Numbered from the stretch's first letter, positions 6,559-16,825 are shown. The stretch: DNA of 64,000 bases from Candidatus Thiosymbion ectosymbiont of Catanema sp. Cochon2018 (GCA_011392765.1 WYCW01000004.1:884205-948204), one strand, 5' to 3'. Program-made: numbers and translations. Notes: generated by a model from the letters alone, not told the origin.

Positions 6559-9384
6559 ATGGACACCATCCGCATCCGCGGCGCTCGTACCCACAACCTC
6601 AAGAATCTGGATCTGGACCTGCCGCGGGATCGGCTGATCGTGCTCACCGGGCTGTCCGGGTCCGGCAAATCCTCGCTGGCCTTCGATACCATCTACGCGG
6701 AGGGACAGCGTCGCTATGTGGAATCCCTGTCCGCCTACGCCCGCCAGTTCCTGTCGATGATGGACAAGCCGGATCTGGACCACATCGAGGGGCTGTCGCC
6801 GGCCATCTCCATCGAGCAGAAGACGACCTCCCACAACCCCCGCTCCACCGTCGGCACCATCACCGAGATCTACGATTACCTGCGCCTGCTCTTCGCTCGG
6901 GTCGGCACCCCTCATTGTCCTAAGCACGGCACCTCCCTTACGGCCCAGACCGTGAGCCAGATGGTGGACCAGGTCCTGGCCCTGCCCGGTGGTGAAAAAC
7001 TGATGCTGCTGGCCCCGGTGGTCTCCGAGCGCAAGGGGGAGTATCACCGCCTGCTCGGTGAGCTCCACGCCCAGGGCTTCATCCGTGCCCGTATCGACGG
7101 CGAGTTGTTCGAGCTCGACGCCCCCCCGGAGCTGGATCTCAGGCGCAAGCATACTATCGAAGTGGTGGTGGACCGCTTTCGGGTCCGACCGGACCTCGCA
7201 CTCCGGCTCGCCGAGTCCTTCGAGACCGCCCTGGGCCTTTCGGACGGGCTGGCGCGGGTGGCCCGGATCGACGCGCCGGACCAGGAGGAGTTGCTGTTTT
7301 CCGCCTCCTTCGCCTGCCCCGAGTGCGGCTACAGCGTTGCGGACCTGGAGCCGCGGCTGTTTTCCTTCAACAACCCGGCGGGCGCCTGCCCCACCTGCGA
7401 CGGCTTGGGCGTCGAGCAGTTCTTCGACCCGGCCAAGGTCGTAAGTCACCCCCAATCGAGTCTCGCCGGGGGGGCCATCCGCGGCTGGGACCGGCGCAAT
7501 GCCTACTATTTCCAGCTGATCCGCGCCCTCGGCGCCCACTATGGCTTCGACGTGGAGACCCCCTGGCAGGCGCTATCGGAGAAGGCACGCAAGCTGGTCC
7601 TCTATGGCTCCGGGCGGGAGAAGATCAAATTTACCCTGCCCCACGAACGCGGCTCCGGCAAGTTGCGACCCTTCGAGGGCATCCTCCCCAATATGGAGCG
7701 CCGCTACCGGGAAACGGACTCCAACACGGTGCGCGAGGAGCTCGCCCGCTACATCTCCCGGCAGTCCTGCCCCGACTGCGCTGGCTCCCGCCTCAACGAG
7801 GCGGCGCGTCACGTGCTGGTCGCCGACCACAACCTGCCGCGGCTGGCCGCCCTGCCCGTGGGCGAGTCCCTCCACTTCTTCGAGACCCTGAGCCTGCCCG
7901 GCCGGCACGGTGAGATCGGCGCCAAGATCATCAAGGAAATCGCCCTGCGATTGCGGTTCCTGGTAGACGTGGGCCTCGACTACCTGACCCTGGAGAGAAG
8001 CGCCGATTCCCTGTCCGGCGGCGAGGCCCAGAGAATCCGACTCGCCAGCCAGATTGGCGCCGGCCTGGTGGGCGTCATGTATATCCTGGACGAGCCTTCC
8101 ATCGGTCTGCACCAACGCGACAATGCCCGCCTGCTGCGCACCCTCACCCACCTGCGGGACCTGGGCAACACCGTCATCGTGGTCGAGCACGACGAGGAAG
8201 CCATCCGCACCGCCGACCTGGTGGTGGACCTGGGACCCGGCGCCGGCGTTCACGGCGGCAAGATCGTGTCTCAGGGCACGAGCGACGAGGTGGCCGCCGA
8301 TCCCGGTTCCCTTACCGGCCGTTATCTGTGCGGCGACCTGCGCATCGAGATCCCGGCCGCCCGCACCCCTGTGGACCCCGAACGCCAACTGTGGGTGCGA
8401 GGGGCCTGCGGCCATAACCTGAAGGGCATCGACACCGCCATCCCGGTGGGCACCTTCTGCTGCATCACCGGCGTCTCGGGCTCCGGCAAGTCCACCCTCA
8501 TCAACGACACCCTCTACCCGGCCATCGCCCGCCGACTCAACGGCGCGGTCTCGAGCCCGGCCCAACACGGATCGATCGAAGGGTTGGACCACTTCGACAA
8601 GGTAGTAGACATCGATCAGAGCCCCATCGGTCGCACCCCCCGCTCCAATCCCGCCACCTACACCGGCCTCTTCGGCCCGGTGCGGGAGCTGTTCGCCGCC
8701 GTGCCCGAGGCCCGCTCCCGCGGCTACACCCCCGGCCGGTTCAGCTTCAACGTCAAAGGGGGGCGCTGCGAAACCTGCCGCGGGGACGGCTTGATCCGGG
8801 TCGAAATGCATTTTCTACCGGACGTCTACGTCCAGTGCGATACCTGCCGGGGCCGGAGGTACAACCGCGAGACCCTGGAAATCCGCTACAAGGGCAAGAC
8901 CATCGACCAGGTCCTCGACCTCACGGTAGAAGACGCCGCGGACTTCTTCTCCGCCGTCCCGGTCATCAAACGCAAGCTCCAGACCCTGATCGACGTGGGA
9001 CTGGCCTACATCCGCCTCGGCCAGAGCGCCACCACCCTGTCCGGGGGAGAAGCCCAGCGGGTCAAGCTGTCACGGGAACTCAGCAAGCGGGATACCGGCC
9101 GCACCCTCTACATCCTGGACGAACCCACGACCGGCCTCCATTTCGAGGACGTCAAGCAACTCCTGCAAGTCCTTCACCGCTTGCGCGACCACGGCAACAC
9201 GGTGGTCGTCATCGAACACAACCTGGACGTCATCAAGACCGCAGATTGGATCCTCGACCTGGGACCGGAGGGTGGTGATAAAGGCGGCGAGATCGTCGCC
9301 ACGGGTACTCCCGAGCAGATTGCCGCCAATCCGGACTCCCATACCGGACGGTTCCTCAAGCCCCATCTGGAGCGGGGGTGGTGA
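6559..9384 (+). CDS. uvrA: UvrABC excision nuclease subunit A
   Basis: A 941-residue ABC-type ATPase that recognises DNA damage in nucleotide excision repair and loads UvrB. Two ATPase modules are visible, with Walker A motifs [10 protein letters not shown] (about residue 31) and [10 protein letters not shown] and signature motifs [12 protein letters not shown] and [12 protein letters not shown]. Zinc-binding pairs CPECG/CPTCDG and [16 protein letters not shown] are present. The start at [10 protein letters not shown] is chosen because this is where family members begin; the in-frame upstream ATG at 6421 would add a non-conserved leader. Confidence 0.95.
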   Translation: MDTIRIRGARTHNLKNLDLDLPRDRLIVLTGLSGSGKSSLAFDTIYAEGQRRYVESLSAYARQFLSMMDKPDLDHIEGLSPAISIEQKTTSHNPRSTVGTITEIYDYLRLLFARVGTPHCPKHGTSLTAQTVSQMVDQVLALPGGEKLMLLAPVVSERKGEYHRLLGELHAQGFIRARIDGELFELDAPPELDLRRKHTIEVVVDRFRVRPDLALRLAESFETALGLSDGLARVARIDAPDQEELLFSASFACPECGYSVADLEPRLFSFNNPAGACPTCDGLGVEQFFDPAKVVSHPQSSLAGGAIRGWDRRNAYYFQLIRALGAHYGFDVETPWQALSEKARKLVLYGSGREKIKFTLPHERGSGKLRPFEGILPNMERRYRETDSNTVREELARYISRQSCPDCAGSRLNEAARHVLVADHNLPRLAALPVGESLHFFETLSLPGRHGEIGAKIIKEIALRLRFLVDVGLDYLTLERSADSLSGGEAQRIRLASQIGAGLVGVMYILDEPSIGLHQRDNARLLRTLTHLRDLGNTVIVVEHDEEAIRTADLVVDLGPGAGVHGGKIVSQGTSDEVAADPGSLTGRYLCGDLRIEIPAARTPVDPERQLWVRGACGHNLKGIDTAIPVGTFCCITGVSGSGKSTLINDTLYPAIARRLNGAVSSPAQHGSIEGLDHFDKVVDIDQSPIGRTPRSNPATYTGLFGPVRELFAAVPEARSRGYTPGRFSFNVKGGRCETCRGDGLIRVEMHFLPDVYVQCDTCRGRRYNRETLEIRYKGKTIDQVLDLTVEDAADFFSAVPVIKRKLQTLIDVGLAYIRLGQSATTLSGGEAQRVKLSRELSKRDTGRTLYILDEPTTGLHFEDVKQLLQVLHRLRDHGNTVVVIEHNLDVIKTADWILDLGPEGGDKGGEIVATGTPEQIAANPDSHTGRFLKPHLERGW

Positions 9385-9532
9385 GCCCGTAGATACGGTA
9401 GGTCGCCGGGCTCGTCCCGACGCAGGGCGAGCGAAATCTCATGATGATTAACGAAGCGGTAGACTGGGTTGAGGAACGAAACCCAGCTTTCGCATACTGA
9501 ACACGACCGCGGGTTGACTACGACAAGTAACG

Positions 9533-9868
9533 ATGGCCGAGAACATGGGATTTAATACGGAACCGACCGGTTACGAGAAAACCATCCTGTCGGATCTACA
9601 AGGTGCTTGGCAGTGCCTGCGCGGGGAAGTGGCCGAGAATCCGGGGTTCAATAGTTGGGAGCGGGCGCTTTTTCACATCGACGAGGCCATGAGCTGGGAA
9701 TCCGTGCGCAACCTCCGACAGATGCAGCGCAGCCTGATACTTGTGCGCAATATTCTCCGACAGGCTGACGCACCGGATGGCGTGACCGAGTGCCTGGAGG
9801 TCGTGAGTGAACTCATGGACGAGACGCTGGAGGCGCTCTCAAACGGTGAAATTCGACCTGTTGTCTAG
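9533..9868 (+). CDS. Small acidic protein of unknown function
   Basis: A 111-residue, acidic, mostly helical soluble protein starting MAENMGFNTEPTGYEK, with no signal peptide or recognised domain. Coding character is supported by GC-rich third positions like the neighbours. Its TAG stop is exactly the CTAG (9865-9868) that begins a family B element, one of six such coincidences in the window. It stands alone between uvrA and the mannosidase gene. Confidence 0.55.
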   Translation: MAENMGFNTEPTGYEKTILSDLQGAWQCLRGEVAENPGFNSWERALFHIDEAMSWESVRNLRQMQRSLILVRNILRQADAPDGVTECLEVVSELMDETLEALSNGEIRPVV

Positions 9869-10218
9869 GGGGCGTTCTCAATTGAGCCGAATCCTCGTGA
9901 AAATCAAGCACATCAGACCCCTGCAACAGCGGCTACGAGTTTCCGAGACACTCCGCGGCGCGGAGCTTGTGCGTTCCCACGCGGCGAGACTGTGAAAGTA
10001 TTGCTGAATTTTCAGAGGGCCAGGGACAGAGCGACACAATCTCCCCAGATTAAGCGTCATAGCTTTTCCCTAGCCCCACATGGTGCGGAATTTTGCATGG
10101 AACACGTCAATCTCATTCCACCGTCTCCGGGAAAACCGAATACTTTCACAGTCTCGGCGCGTGGGAACGAGAAAAATAAGCACGAAGTAATCCAATGCCG
10201 AAATACAGGTGAAAACTA
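9865..10218. repeat. Family B end followed by a 198-bp inverted-repeat element
   Basis: CTAGGGGGCGTTCTCAATTGAG at 9865 is a family B terminus without a visible partner. At 9972-10000 and 10141-10169 lie complementary ends (CGTTCCCACGCGGCGAGACT and AGTCTCGGCGCGTGGGAACG), bounding a non-coding unit whose CTGAATTTTCAGAGGGCCAGGGAC recurs at 48085-48122. The small reading frame inside is part of the repeat and is not called as a gene. Confidence 0.65.
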
Positions 10219-12708
10219 ATGTATCGGATTTCTATTTTTTCCGGTCGAAGACAAAAGAAACTCATTGGTTTCCCGACCCTTCTGCTTGGTGTGGCTTTCT
10301 TCGTTTCCACCGAGATCTGCATCGCAGCACAATCTCAAGTACCCTGCTATGAAGAAGGAGCGACTTCCCCCAGTTCCTTACTGGCGTGCGTCGATCCCTT
10401 TATCGGTACGAAAGGAAAGGCCAATGGATTCCCCGGCCCACAACTACCATTCGGGATGGTCAGCCTGAGCCCGGACTGCGGCGATTTGACAACCAACTCC
10501 GGCTACCGTAGCGAAAAAAGCAGTGACAATACCATCAGAGGATTCAGTCATCTCCATGTAAGCGGCACCGGCGGAGGTCCGAAGTACGGTGTTATTCTGC
10601 TCTCTCCCGTTCAGGGTGATCTCGACCCATCCAATTACGGATCAAAAAACAGAAGCAGAGAACAGGCGAGGCCGGGATACTACAGCGTTCACCTGGATGA
10701 CTACGAGACAACTGCGGAATTGACCACTTCGCACAGCGTTGGTGTCCACCGATATACTTTTCCCTCATCGACCGATTCCGGAATTCTTTTGGACGTCCGG
10801 CATCACCTTACGCAAAGGGTGGATTTAGCAGAGATTTACAGGGAAGATCAGACATTCGAGGGTGGTGAAGTACGACTTCTCTCGAATCGTGAGATCGCCG
10901 GCTTCGGCAAATACAAGGGGGGATGGAACAAAGGGGAAACCTATACAGTATATTTTTATGCGGTTTTCGACACCGATGCGAAAAGCGGCGGTGTATGGGA
11001 CAAAGATGAAATACGCACAACGGATTTCGACACCGATGCAGAAAGCAACGATGTTTGGGATGGAAAATGTCCAAAGGATACAAAGGACAAATGTGCAGAT
11101 GCCACTCCGAAAGAACGGTTGGGGGCCTTCTTTTCATACGATACGACTCCTGACAAGCCTATCCTCGTGAAGGTAGGTATTTCGTTCAGGAGCGTCGACA
11201 AGGCGCGGCAGAATATCGAGAGAGAAGTACCGGATTGGGATTTCGATAAAGTCCTTCGGTCCGCGGAAAGCAAATGGGAATCGGTCCTGAGCAAAGTACA
11301 GGTCAAAGTGGACCCTGCAAATCGACATAATTCAGCCGATCTCGTCGGCCTTTACTCTGCATTGTACCGATCGCATCTGATGCCCCATGACAGAACCGGC
11401 GAACATCCTGATCCTGAATGGGAACCCGAAGCCGATTATTTCGACGATTATTATGCGATTTGGGATACCTACCGCACACTCCATCCGTTGTTGACAATCA
11501 TCCAACCGGAGATGCAGTCGCGGATGGTGCAGTCATTGCTGCATATCTACAAACATGACGGCTATCTGCCCGATGCGCGTAGCGGAAACTCCAACGGCAG
11601 GACCCAGGGGGGAAGCAACGCCGATATCCTTATAGCCGACGCATTTGCAAAGGGTCTTGCGGGCATCGATTACGAGCTGGCGTTGGAGGCCATGCGGAAG
11701 AACGCAGAAGTCATTCCGTATCCCGACGATGCGGAGAAACACGGCCGGGGTGGGTTACTCGACTTCATCAACAAGGGATACGTCTCGACCGATTACAATC
11801 GATCCGGTACCAGAACCGTAGAATACAGCTACAACGACTTCGCTATTGCATCGGTGGCGGCCGGTCTCGGAAAGAAACGGCTTGCAGCCAAGTATCTGGC
11901 GCGTTCCGGAAATTGGAAAAACCTGTGGAATCTGGGGTACTCGTCATTTGGTTTCACGGGCTTTATCCATCCAAGAGATCGGAAAGGGAAGTGGAGCCCC
12001 GGGTTTTCGGCTTTAGAAGGCAGAACCTGGCATGATGTCTTTTATGAGGACAATACTTGGTCCTACTCCCTGGCAATTCCGCATGACGTTGCCGGCCTGA
12101 TAAAAAAGATCGGTTCACCGAAGCTGCTGAGTAAAAGACTGGATTTCTTATTCGACGGGCACCGTCAGCACTCCATTCGACCCGAGCTCATGTTCAGGAT
12201 CGGCAACGAACCGGACTTCCTGACCCCTTACCTGTATCTTTGGGCCGGTGAACCCCACAAGGCGGCCCAGCGGGTCACAGAGACCTTGCGGACTTATTTC
12301 CGCAGTAAACCGGACGGAGAGCCCCGGCTGCCGGGAAACGACGACGCCGGCGCCCTTTCGAGCTGGTACATCTTCAGTTCCTCGGGCTTCTATCCATTAG
12401 CAGGAACGGATATCTACCTCGTTACCCGTCCGGGCTTTCCGGAAATCTCTTTTTCTCTGAGCAATGGAAAGCGGTTTACCGTGAAGGTAAGAAACTATGC
12501 TCCCGCTGATAAGATGCCTTACATAAAGAAGGCCCGTTTAAATGGAAAGGAGCTGACTCGCGCCTGGTTCAGGCACTCGGAAATCGCTCAGGGAGGCACC
12601 TTAGAGCTGGTCCTGGCAGAAACCCCTTCGGATTGGGCGACGGATCCGGAGAATGTACCGCCGTCAGGCGAGAAGCTGCTGCCTTCCGATATCGAATTAC
12701 AACCCTAA
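10219..12708 (+). CDS. Secreted GH92 family alpha-mannosidase
   Basis: An 829-residue exported enzyme. A basic N-terminus (GRRQKKLIGF) and hydrophobic stretch (residues about 17-35) form a signal peptide. Family GH92 landmarks are VDPFIGTKGKANGFPGP, GFSHLHVSGTG, YYAIWDTYRTLHPLL, and near residue 706 GNDDAGALSSWYIFSSSGFYP. GH92 enzymes are Ca-dependent exo-mannosidases acting on glycoprotein or yeast-type mannans; linkage cannot be read here. A 20-residue in-frame duplication (FDTDA-S--VWD, near 10966 and 11026) is a local oddity. The TAA stop overlaps the first bases of a family A element. It is AT-richer than its neighbours and has no sugar operon around it, suggesting transfer. Confidence 0.9.
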   Translation: MYRISIFSGRRQKKLIGFPTLLLGVAFFVSTEICIAAQSQVPCYEEGATSPSSLLACVDPFIGTKGKANGFPGPQLPFGMVSLSPDCGDLTTNSGYRSEKSSDNTIRGFSHLHVSGTGGGPKYGVILLSPVQGDLDPSNYGSKNRSREQARPGYYSVHLDDYETTAELTTSHSVGVHRYTFPSSTDSGILLDVRHHLTQRVDLAEIYREDQTFEGGEVRLLSNREIAGFGKYKGGWNKGETYTVYFYAVFDTDAKSGGVWDKDEIRTTDFDTDAESNDVWDGKCPKDTKDKCADATPKERLGAFFSYDTTPDKPILVKVGISFRSVDKARQNIEREVPDWDFDKVLRSAESKWESVLSKVQVKVDPANRHNSADLVGLYSALYRSHLMPHDRTGEHPDPEWEPEADYFDDYYAIWDTYRTLHPLLTIIQPEMQSRMVQSLLHIYKHDGYLPDARSGNSNGRTQGGSNADILIADAFAKGLAGIDYELALEAMRKNAEVIPYPDDAEKHGRGGLLDFINKGYVSTDYNRSGTRTVEYSYNDFAIASVAAGLGKKRLAAKYLARSGNWKNLWNLGYSSFGFTGFIHPRDRKGKWSPGFSALEGRTWHDVFYEDNTWSYSLAIPHDVAGLIKKIGSPKLLSKRLDFLFDGHRQHSIRPELMFRIGNEPDFLTPYLYLWAGEPHKAAQRVTETLRTYFRSKPDGEPRLPGNDDAGALSSWYIFSSSGFYPLAGTDIYLVTRPGFPEISFSLSNGKRFTVKVRNYAPADKMPYIKKARLNGKELTRAWFRHSEIAQGGTLELVLAETPSDWATDPENVPPSGEKLLPSDIELQP

Positions 12709-12924
12709 CGAGGCTTCGTCTCGGACCGACGAGGCGTGACCAACCGCACCGAAGAACCACGGAGGCAGACACGGATAAACACGGATTGTGATCCGTGTTT
12801 ATCTGTGTCTGCCTCCGTGGTTCAAAGGATTTGCAATTCCTGCCCAACAAGAGGCAGAACTATTTTTGTGCAGCGCACAAACTTGACTCAGTTGTAAAGA
12901 TCCGGGTCCCTCAAGGAACCCTAG
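12705..12924 (+). mobile_element. Family A element with ACACGGAT word-hairpin core
   Basis: From CTAACGAGGCTTCGTCTCGG to GGGTCCCTCAAGGAACCCTAG. The core hairpin is ACCACGGAGGCAGACACGGA...TCCGTGTTTATCTGTGTC, unlike the GATCGG core of other copies between the same ends. The left CTAA contains the stop codon of the GH92 gene and the right CTAG is shared with the next element. Confidence 0.82.
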
Positions 12925-13094
12925 GGGGCGTTCTCAATTGAGCCAAATTATCATAAAAATCAAGCCCGTAGGCTGGGTTACGGCCAGGGACGGCTAAACC
13001 CAGCACAGGGTATTGCGGATCGGAAAAGCTGGGTTTCGTTCCTCAACCCAGCCTACAATACTTAGATGATTTATTGATTGAGAACGCCCCCTAA
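12921..13094. mobile_element. Family B miniature element
   Basis: Inverted ends CTAGGGGGCGTTCTCAATTG and (GATT)GAGAACGCCCCCTAA bound about 174 bp. The interior is an 'aacccagc-gctgggtt' palindrome with GTAGGCTGGGTT ends. It shares CTAG with the family A copy on its left and CTAA with the family F copy on its right. Confidence 0.82.
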
Positions 13095-13545
13095 TATCAC
13101 GTTTCACCTTATTTTTCATTCTCAAATCCGTAGGGTGGGCTGTGCCCACCATCTAGCGAGGCTTCGCCTCAGACCGACGAGGCGTGAATTCTTTTTAACC
13201 ATAGAGGGCACGGAGCACACAGAGATGGAAATGCGATTAGCCCAAGTAGAATGCGGTTGATTGATCAATTTCAATGTTCGCCGTCCGGTCGAGGGTGTTA
13301 AACGCGATAGCGTCTGATTCTCTGTGCACTCTGTGTTCTCTGTGGTGAATAAAGAGAGGTCGCAACGACTCGTACCCTGCGAGTAAGGCTTCGCCTTCAG
13401 ACTGGTAAGGCATGAATTTTTTGTGCCGTGCAAAAACTTGACTCATTTGTAAAGTTACGGGTCCCTCAAGGATCCTAGGCACAGTATTGGTGGGCACAGC
13501 CCACCCTACGAGATATATGCAAAATATGAAGAAACGGCGTACTAG
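13091..13545. mobile_element. Family F element, interrupted by a family A element
   Basis: The ends are CTAATATCACGTTTCACC and GAAACGGCGTACTAG. Inside are TTATTTTTCATTCTCAAATC and the GTAGGGTGGGCTGTGCCCACC palindrome. The same element lies in opposite orientation and uninterrupted at 55058-55226 inside the dnaB intein. Here a family A unit sits at the CTAG that is intact there (CCACCATCTAGGCACAG). Confidence 0.85.
13153..13478 (+). mobile_element. Family A element nested in family F
   Basis: It runs from CTAGCGAGGCTTCGCCTCAG to CCCTCAAGGATCCTAG inside the family F copy. The core is a long imperfect inverted repeat of CACAGAG words (ACCATAGAGGGCACGGAGCAC ... CACTCTGTGTTCTCTGTGGT) followed by a second, degenerate left-end sequence near 13380. 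Comparison with 55148 gives filled and empty versions of one site and shows that the target is CTAG. Confidence 0.85.
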
Positions 13546-13628
13546 AGGGCATCTTGAAAGATTCAAGCTATCCGTGCGGGGCAGGGATACCCCGCCATTT
13601 CTGTTGTACCGAATAGAAGCTGATCGAA

Positions 13629-14831
13629 ATGCATAATAATATTGATAGGGCAAATGGTGGTTGGGTTACATCTCTCTTTCGGGTGGTACATGTGATTTTG
13701 GCCGTAATATTGTTAGGGTTTATTTACTGGCTTCCACCCATTGATATGAGAGAAGGTCTAAAGCTTGAGAATGCGCATATAAAGGATGCGAAGAGAAGAA
13801 TGTCGGATTGGATCAAGGGTGGTGATAATCGCGACCTGGAAGATCTTCCATTCGTAAGGCTGGCACTTGAGGAGCATGACAAGCTTGTCGCTGAAATAGC
13901 CAATAATGCAGAAAGTATGTATGAGTGGTTTCAGCTCAAGTTTATTTTTATCGGCGCAATCGTTGCCGCCGTGTTTTTCAATCTGTACTTCAGAAATCAT
14001 GAGCAACAACCCGGTCAACAGACTGATCAGAATCATGCGCAAGTAATAAAAGATTCGATAACCGGACCGATCGGTATTGGAGTGATTGCTGTTTCTTTGT
14101 TCGTATGCATAGCAGCTGATCTCCATATTGAAAACCGACGCAAGGGGTCCGTGGAAATAGGATTGTGGATACGTTATTTTGTTGAGCAAATCTTTATCCC
14201 CAAATTAAAAGAAGAGACTTCGGAAAAGGATGCTCAGCAGAAAGAACCCCCGCCAGATCCTCCGCAGAAACCCCTGGAAGAGCGATGGGTTGGGTGGGAG
14301 CAATTTTTACGTGATGCCGGAGCTGGGGAAGAGAAAAATCCCGGATTCCATTTTACAGTCGAGGTAACCTTGTTCAAGTGGATCCCACTTCACTCGTTGA
14401 CTTTTCTGATTTTTATTCTTTATGTTTATGTAACGCAAGAGTGGCAATTGAATAATGATAAGAAGGGGGCGGAGAGAAAGAAAAAAATGCTGGGTGAACC
14501 TAAGTTCTGGGCGGTGTTTTTTTTGATCCATTTCCTGATTCTCGCCCTTGCGGTACTGCTTCATACTCTTTCGGGTACTTTGGTCTTCAAGGAATTAGAG
14601 TTGTGGTCATTTTTAAAGTGGTTACCAGGTTTGTTTGGGCGACTAAACCTCCCTGGCAACTTTCCCAATATTTGGTATTTCGTGGGAGCAGCGGTACTGT
14701 TGGCAATCGTGAACCTCGTCTTTTTACAACTCTTGCGCCTATTTACCCCTCAACAGAGCAAGGGTATGCGCAACTATTCAGGTAACATAGTCATACTTGG
14801 CCGTGACTATGATTTGGACCGATGGCGATGA
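13629..14831 (+). CDS. Unknown integral membrane protein
   Basis: A 400-residue protein with about six hydrophobic helices: near residues 17-36, 99-117, 145-162, 253-270, 297-318 and 350-370. A hydrophilic loop lies between the third and fourth (EETSEKDAQQKEPPPDPPQKP and following). No family is recognised. It is AT-richer than neighbouring housekeeping genes and stands alone between stacks of mobile elements, so it is probably acquired. Start at 13629 is the first ATG after the element; a weak purine-rich site precedes it. Confidence 0.7.
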   Translation: MHNNIDRANGGWVTSLFRVVHVILAVILLGFIYWLPPIDMREGLKLENAHIKDAKRRMSDWIKGGDNRDLEDLPFVRLALEEHDKLVAEIANNAESMYEWFQLKFIFIGAIVAAVFFNLYFRNHEQQPGQQTDQNHAQVIKDSITGPIGIGVIAVSLFVCIAADLHIENRRKGSVEIGLWIRYFVEQIFIPKLKEETSEKDAQQKEPPPDPPQKPLEERWVGWEQFLRDAGAGEEKNPGFHFTVEVTLFKWIPLHSLTFLIFILYVYVTQEWQLNNDKKGAERKKKMLGEPKFWAVFFLIHFLILALAVLLHTLSGTLVFKELELWSFLKWLPGLFGRLNLPGNFPNIWYFVGAAVLLAIVNLVFLQLLRLFTPQQSKGMRNYSGNIVILGRDYDLDRWR

Positions 14832-14850
14832 GCATGTAGGTGCGGACGCA

Positions 14851-14960
14851 ATGCCATTAAGTTAAGCGTTGCCAGTCGGCAAACCAGAGGAAAAACTACG
14901 AATCACGCGAATCCCCGCGAATCGGATTCGCGCAGGTTCGTGTGATTCGTAGTTTTCTCT
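14851..14960. mobile_element. Decayed IS4-like miniature element
   Basis: The left end (CA)ATGCCATTAAGTTAAGCG and the core hairpin ACTACGAATCACGCGAATCC...GTGATTCGTAGTTTTCTC match the full copies at 2686 and 63687, but the right terminus is missing. What follows is a family E1 end. Confidence 0.75.
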
Positions 14961-14971
14961 TCCGCACCGGG

Positions 14972-15028
14972 GCGGTGTTATAACTCTGTTGTTTTCGGGG
15001 CGCAAGGTATTGATTAGCATGTCTATTT
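14972..15028 (+). mobile_element. Family E1 element, left part only
   Basis: GGTGTTATAACTCTGTTGTT through GATTAGCATGTCTATTT matches the first two-thirds of the complete E1 copies at 17102 and 22348. The right end is replaced by the E2 element starting at 15029. Confidence 0.75.
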
Positions 15029-15136
15029 GGTGGCGTTCTAACTTTGTTGTTTCGGTTTATGGGATGCCTTGAAAACCCCATGACAGGGAGTTTTCAGGTT
15101 CCCTATACTCGGTAGCAACAAAATTAGAACACCACC
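15029..15136. mobile_element. Family E2 miniature element, uninterrupted
   Basis: 108 bp from GGTGGCGTTCTAACTTTGTT to AAATTAGAACACCACC. The internal palindrome is GAAAACCCCATGACAGGGAGTTTTC. It provides the empty-site reference (GTTCCCTATACTCGGTAGC) for the nested insertion at 2686. Confidence 0.82.
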
Positions 15137-15199
15137 GACGCGGTGATTGGGTGTGTGCACAAATAACCGGTAATCCATATTCAGAGCGAGGAATTACAA

Positions 15200-16609
15200 A
15201 TGGAAGAGAGAAGCGTCGATGTCGCCGTCATCGGGTCGGGCACTGCCGGCCTCAATGCCCTCGGCCAGATCCGTCGTGCCGGCAAGTCCTTCGTACTCAT
15301 CAACGGCGGCGAACCCGGAACCACCTGCGCCCGGGTCGGCTGCATGCCGTCCAAGGCCATGATCCAGGTGGCAGAGGACTATCACCGCCGGCTGCGCCTG
15401 GGCAAGTACGGCGTCGCCGGATATCGGGAGCCGACCCTCGACGGCAGGCAGGCCATGGAGCACATCCAGGACCTGCGGGACACCTTCGTCGAGCGGGTAC
15501 TCGGCAAGTCCACCGACAAGATGCCCCCGGACCGATTTATCCGGGACTACGCCAGATTCGTCGAGCCCACTCTGCTGGAGGTCGGGGGGCAGCGCATCCG
15601 CGCCCGGAGCGTGGTCGTCGCCACCGGCTCGCGGCCCCTGGTGCCGCCGGCCTGGCAGGCCTTCGGCGAGCGGATCCTCACGACCGATGAGCTCTTCGAG
15701 CTGGAGGATCTGCCGACCTCGGTAGCGGTCATCGGGCTCGGGACTATCGGCCCGGAGCTGGGCCAGAGTCTGCACCGCCTGGGCGTCGAGGTCACGGGCT
15801 TCGATCAGCTCACGACCATTGCCGGCACCCAGGACCCGGAGGTGACGACCTGCGCCATCGACCTGATGGGCAAGGAGTTTCCCATCCACTTGGGACAGGC
15901 CGCCCAAATCGCCGAGGAAGGCGACAAGCTGCGCGTGACGGCCGACGAGAACAGTGTGCTGGTGGAACGGGTCCTGTGCAGTATCGGCCGCGTCCCGAAC
16001 GTCGAGAGGCTCGGCCTGGAGAACCTGGGCGTGGAGTTGGACGCCCGCGGTCTCCCGGCCTATGACCCCGACAGCATGCAGGTGGGGGACCTCCCGGTCT
16101 TTCTCGCCGGCGACATCACCGGCGAGCGCCTGATCCTCCACGAAGCGGCCGACGAGGGTAAGATCGCCGGTTACAACGCCGCCCGCGACCAGGTCACCGC
16201 CTTCCGCCGCAAGGTGCCCCTGTCCATCAACTTCTGCGACCCCAACATCTGCGCCGTGGGTAGGCGTTGGAACGACCTGGACCAGGCGACCACGGCCGTG
16301 GGCCAGATCCGCTTCGCACCCGTCGGACGGGCGCTGATCATGGGCAGCAACCGGGGCATGCTGCGCGTCTACGCCGATCAGCGCAGCGGCGTCATCCTGG
16401 GTGCGGAAATGATCGCGCCCAAAGGCGAGAACCTGGCCCATCTGCTGTGCTGGTGCATCGAGCAGGGGCTGACGGTCGGGCGGTTGCTGCGCATGCCCTT
16501 TTACCACCCGGTCATCGAGGAGGCCCTGCAGGCGGCCCTCTATGACCTCTACGACAAGGTCGAGGCCAAGAACGAGGGACTTACCGAGCTATTCCCCGAC
16601 ACTCACTAG
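15200..16609 (+). CDS. Dihydrolipoamide dehydrogenase-like flavoprotein
   Basis: A 469-residue member of the class I pyridine-nucleotide disulfide oxidoreductases. It has an FAD-binding GSGTAG at residues 12-17, a redox-active disulfide in TCARVGCMPSKA (Cys43/Cys48), ATGSRP, a second nucleotide-binding GLGTIGPELG, FLAGDITGE and the C-terminal HPVIEEALQ with the catalytic His-Glu. It oxidises a dithiol with NAD(P) in this family, but no 2-oxoacid dehydrogenase genes are adjacent, so the partner is unknown. Its TAG stop is the CTAG starting a family A element. Confidence 0.87.
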   Translation: MEERSVDVAVIGSGTAGLNALGQIRRAGKSFVLINGGEPGTTCARVGCMPSKAMIQVAEDYHRRLRLGKYGVAGYREPTLDGRQAMEHIQDLRDTFVERVLGKSTDKMPPDRFIRDYARFVEPTLLEVGGQRIRARSVVVATGSRPLVPPAWQAFGERILTTDELFELEDLPTSVAVIGLGTIGPELGQSLHRLGVEVTGFDQLTTIAGTQDPEVTTCAIDLMGKEFPIHLGQAAQIAEEGDKLRVTADENSVLVERVLCSIGRVPNVERLGLENLGVELDARGLPAYDPDSMQVGDLPVFLAGDITGERLILHEAADEGKIAGYNAARDQVTAFRRKVPLSINFCDPNICAVGRRWNDLDQATTAVGQIRFAPVGRALIMGSNRGMLRVYADQRSGVILGAEMIAPKGENLAHLLCWCIEQGLTVGRLLRMPFYHPVIEEALQAALYDLYDKVEAKNEGLTELFPDTH

Positions 16610-16825
16610 CGAGGCTTCGCCTCAGACCGACAAGGCGTGAGGCCCCAAAAGCCCCTCTCCCGTAAGGCCCCATCTCCTACGCCCAACCAGCCGTTGGAGA
16701 GCCGGGATAGGTCGAAATCGGGATCGGGATCGCAATCGGAATCTCGATCCCGATCCCGATCCCGATTTATGCACTGCACAAACTTGACTCATTTGTAAAG
16801 ATGCAGGTCCCTCAAGGAATCCTAG
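16606..16825 (+). mobile_element. Family A element with GATCGG-repeat core
   Basis: From CTAGCGAGGCTTCGCCTCAG to CTCAAGGAATCCTAG. The core is the same ATCGGG-word palindrome as at 3655. The left CTAG contains the stop codon of the flavoprotein gene and the right CTAG lies just upstream of the disrupted oxygenase gene. Confidence 0.85.

Noticed and set aside
6145-8811. Long minus-strand reading frames opposite uvrA
   Set aside because: They are frame shadows of a GC-rich gene; uvrA on the plus strand has all family motifs and the antisense products have none.
9992-10219. 75-codon frame between the small acidic gene and the GH92 gene
   Set aside because: It lies wholly within an inverted-repeat element seen again at 48 kb, with no conserved features.
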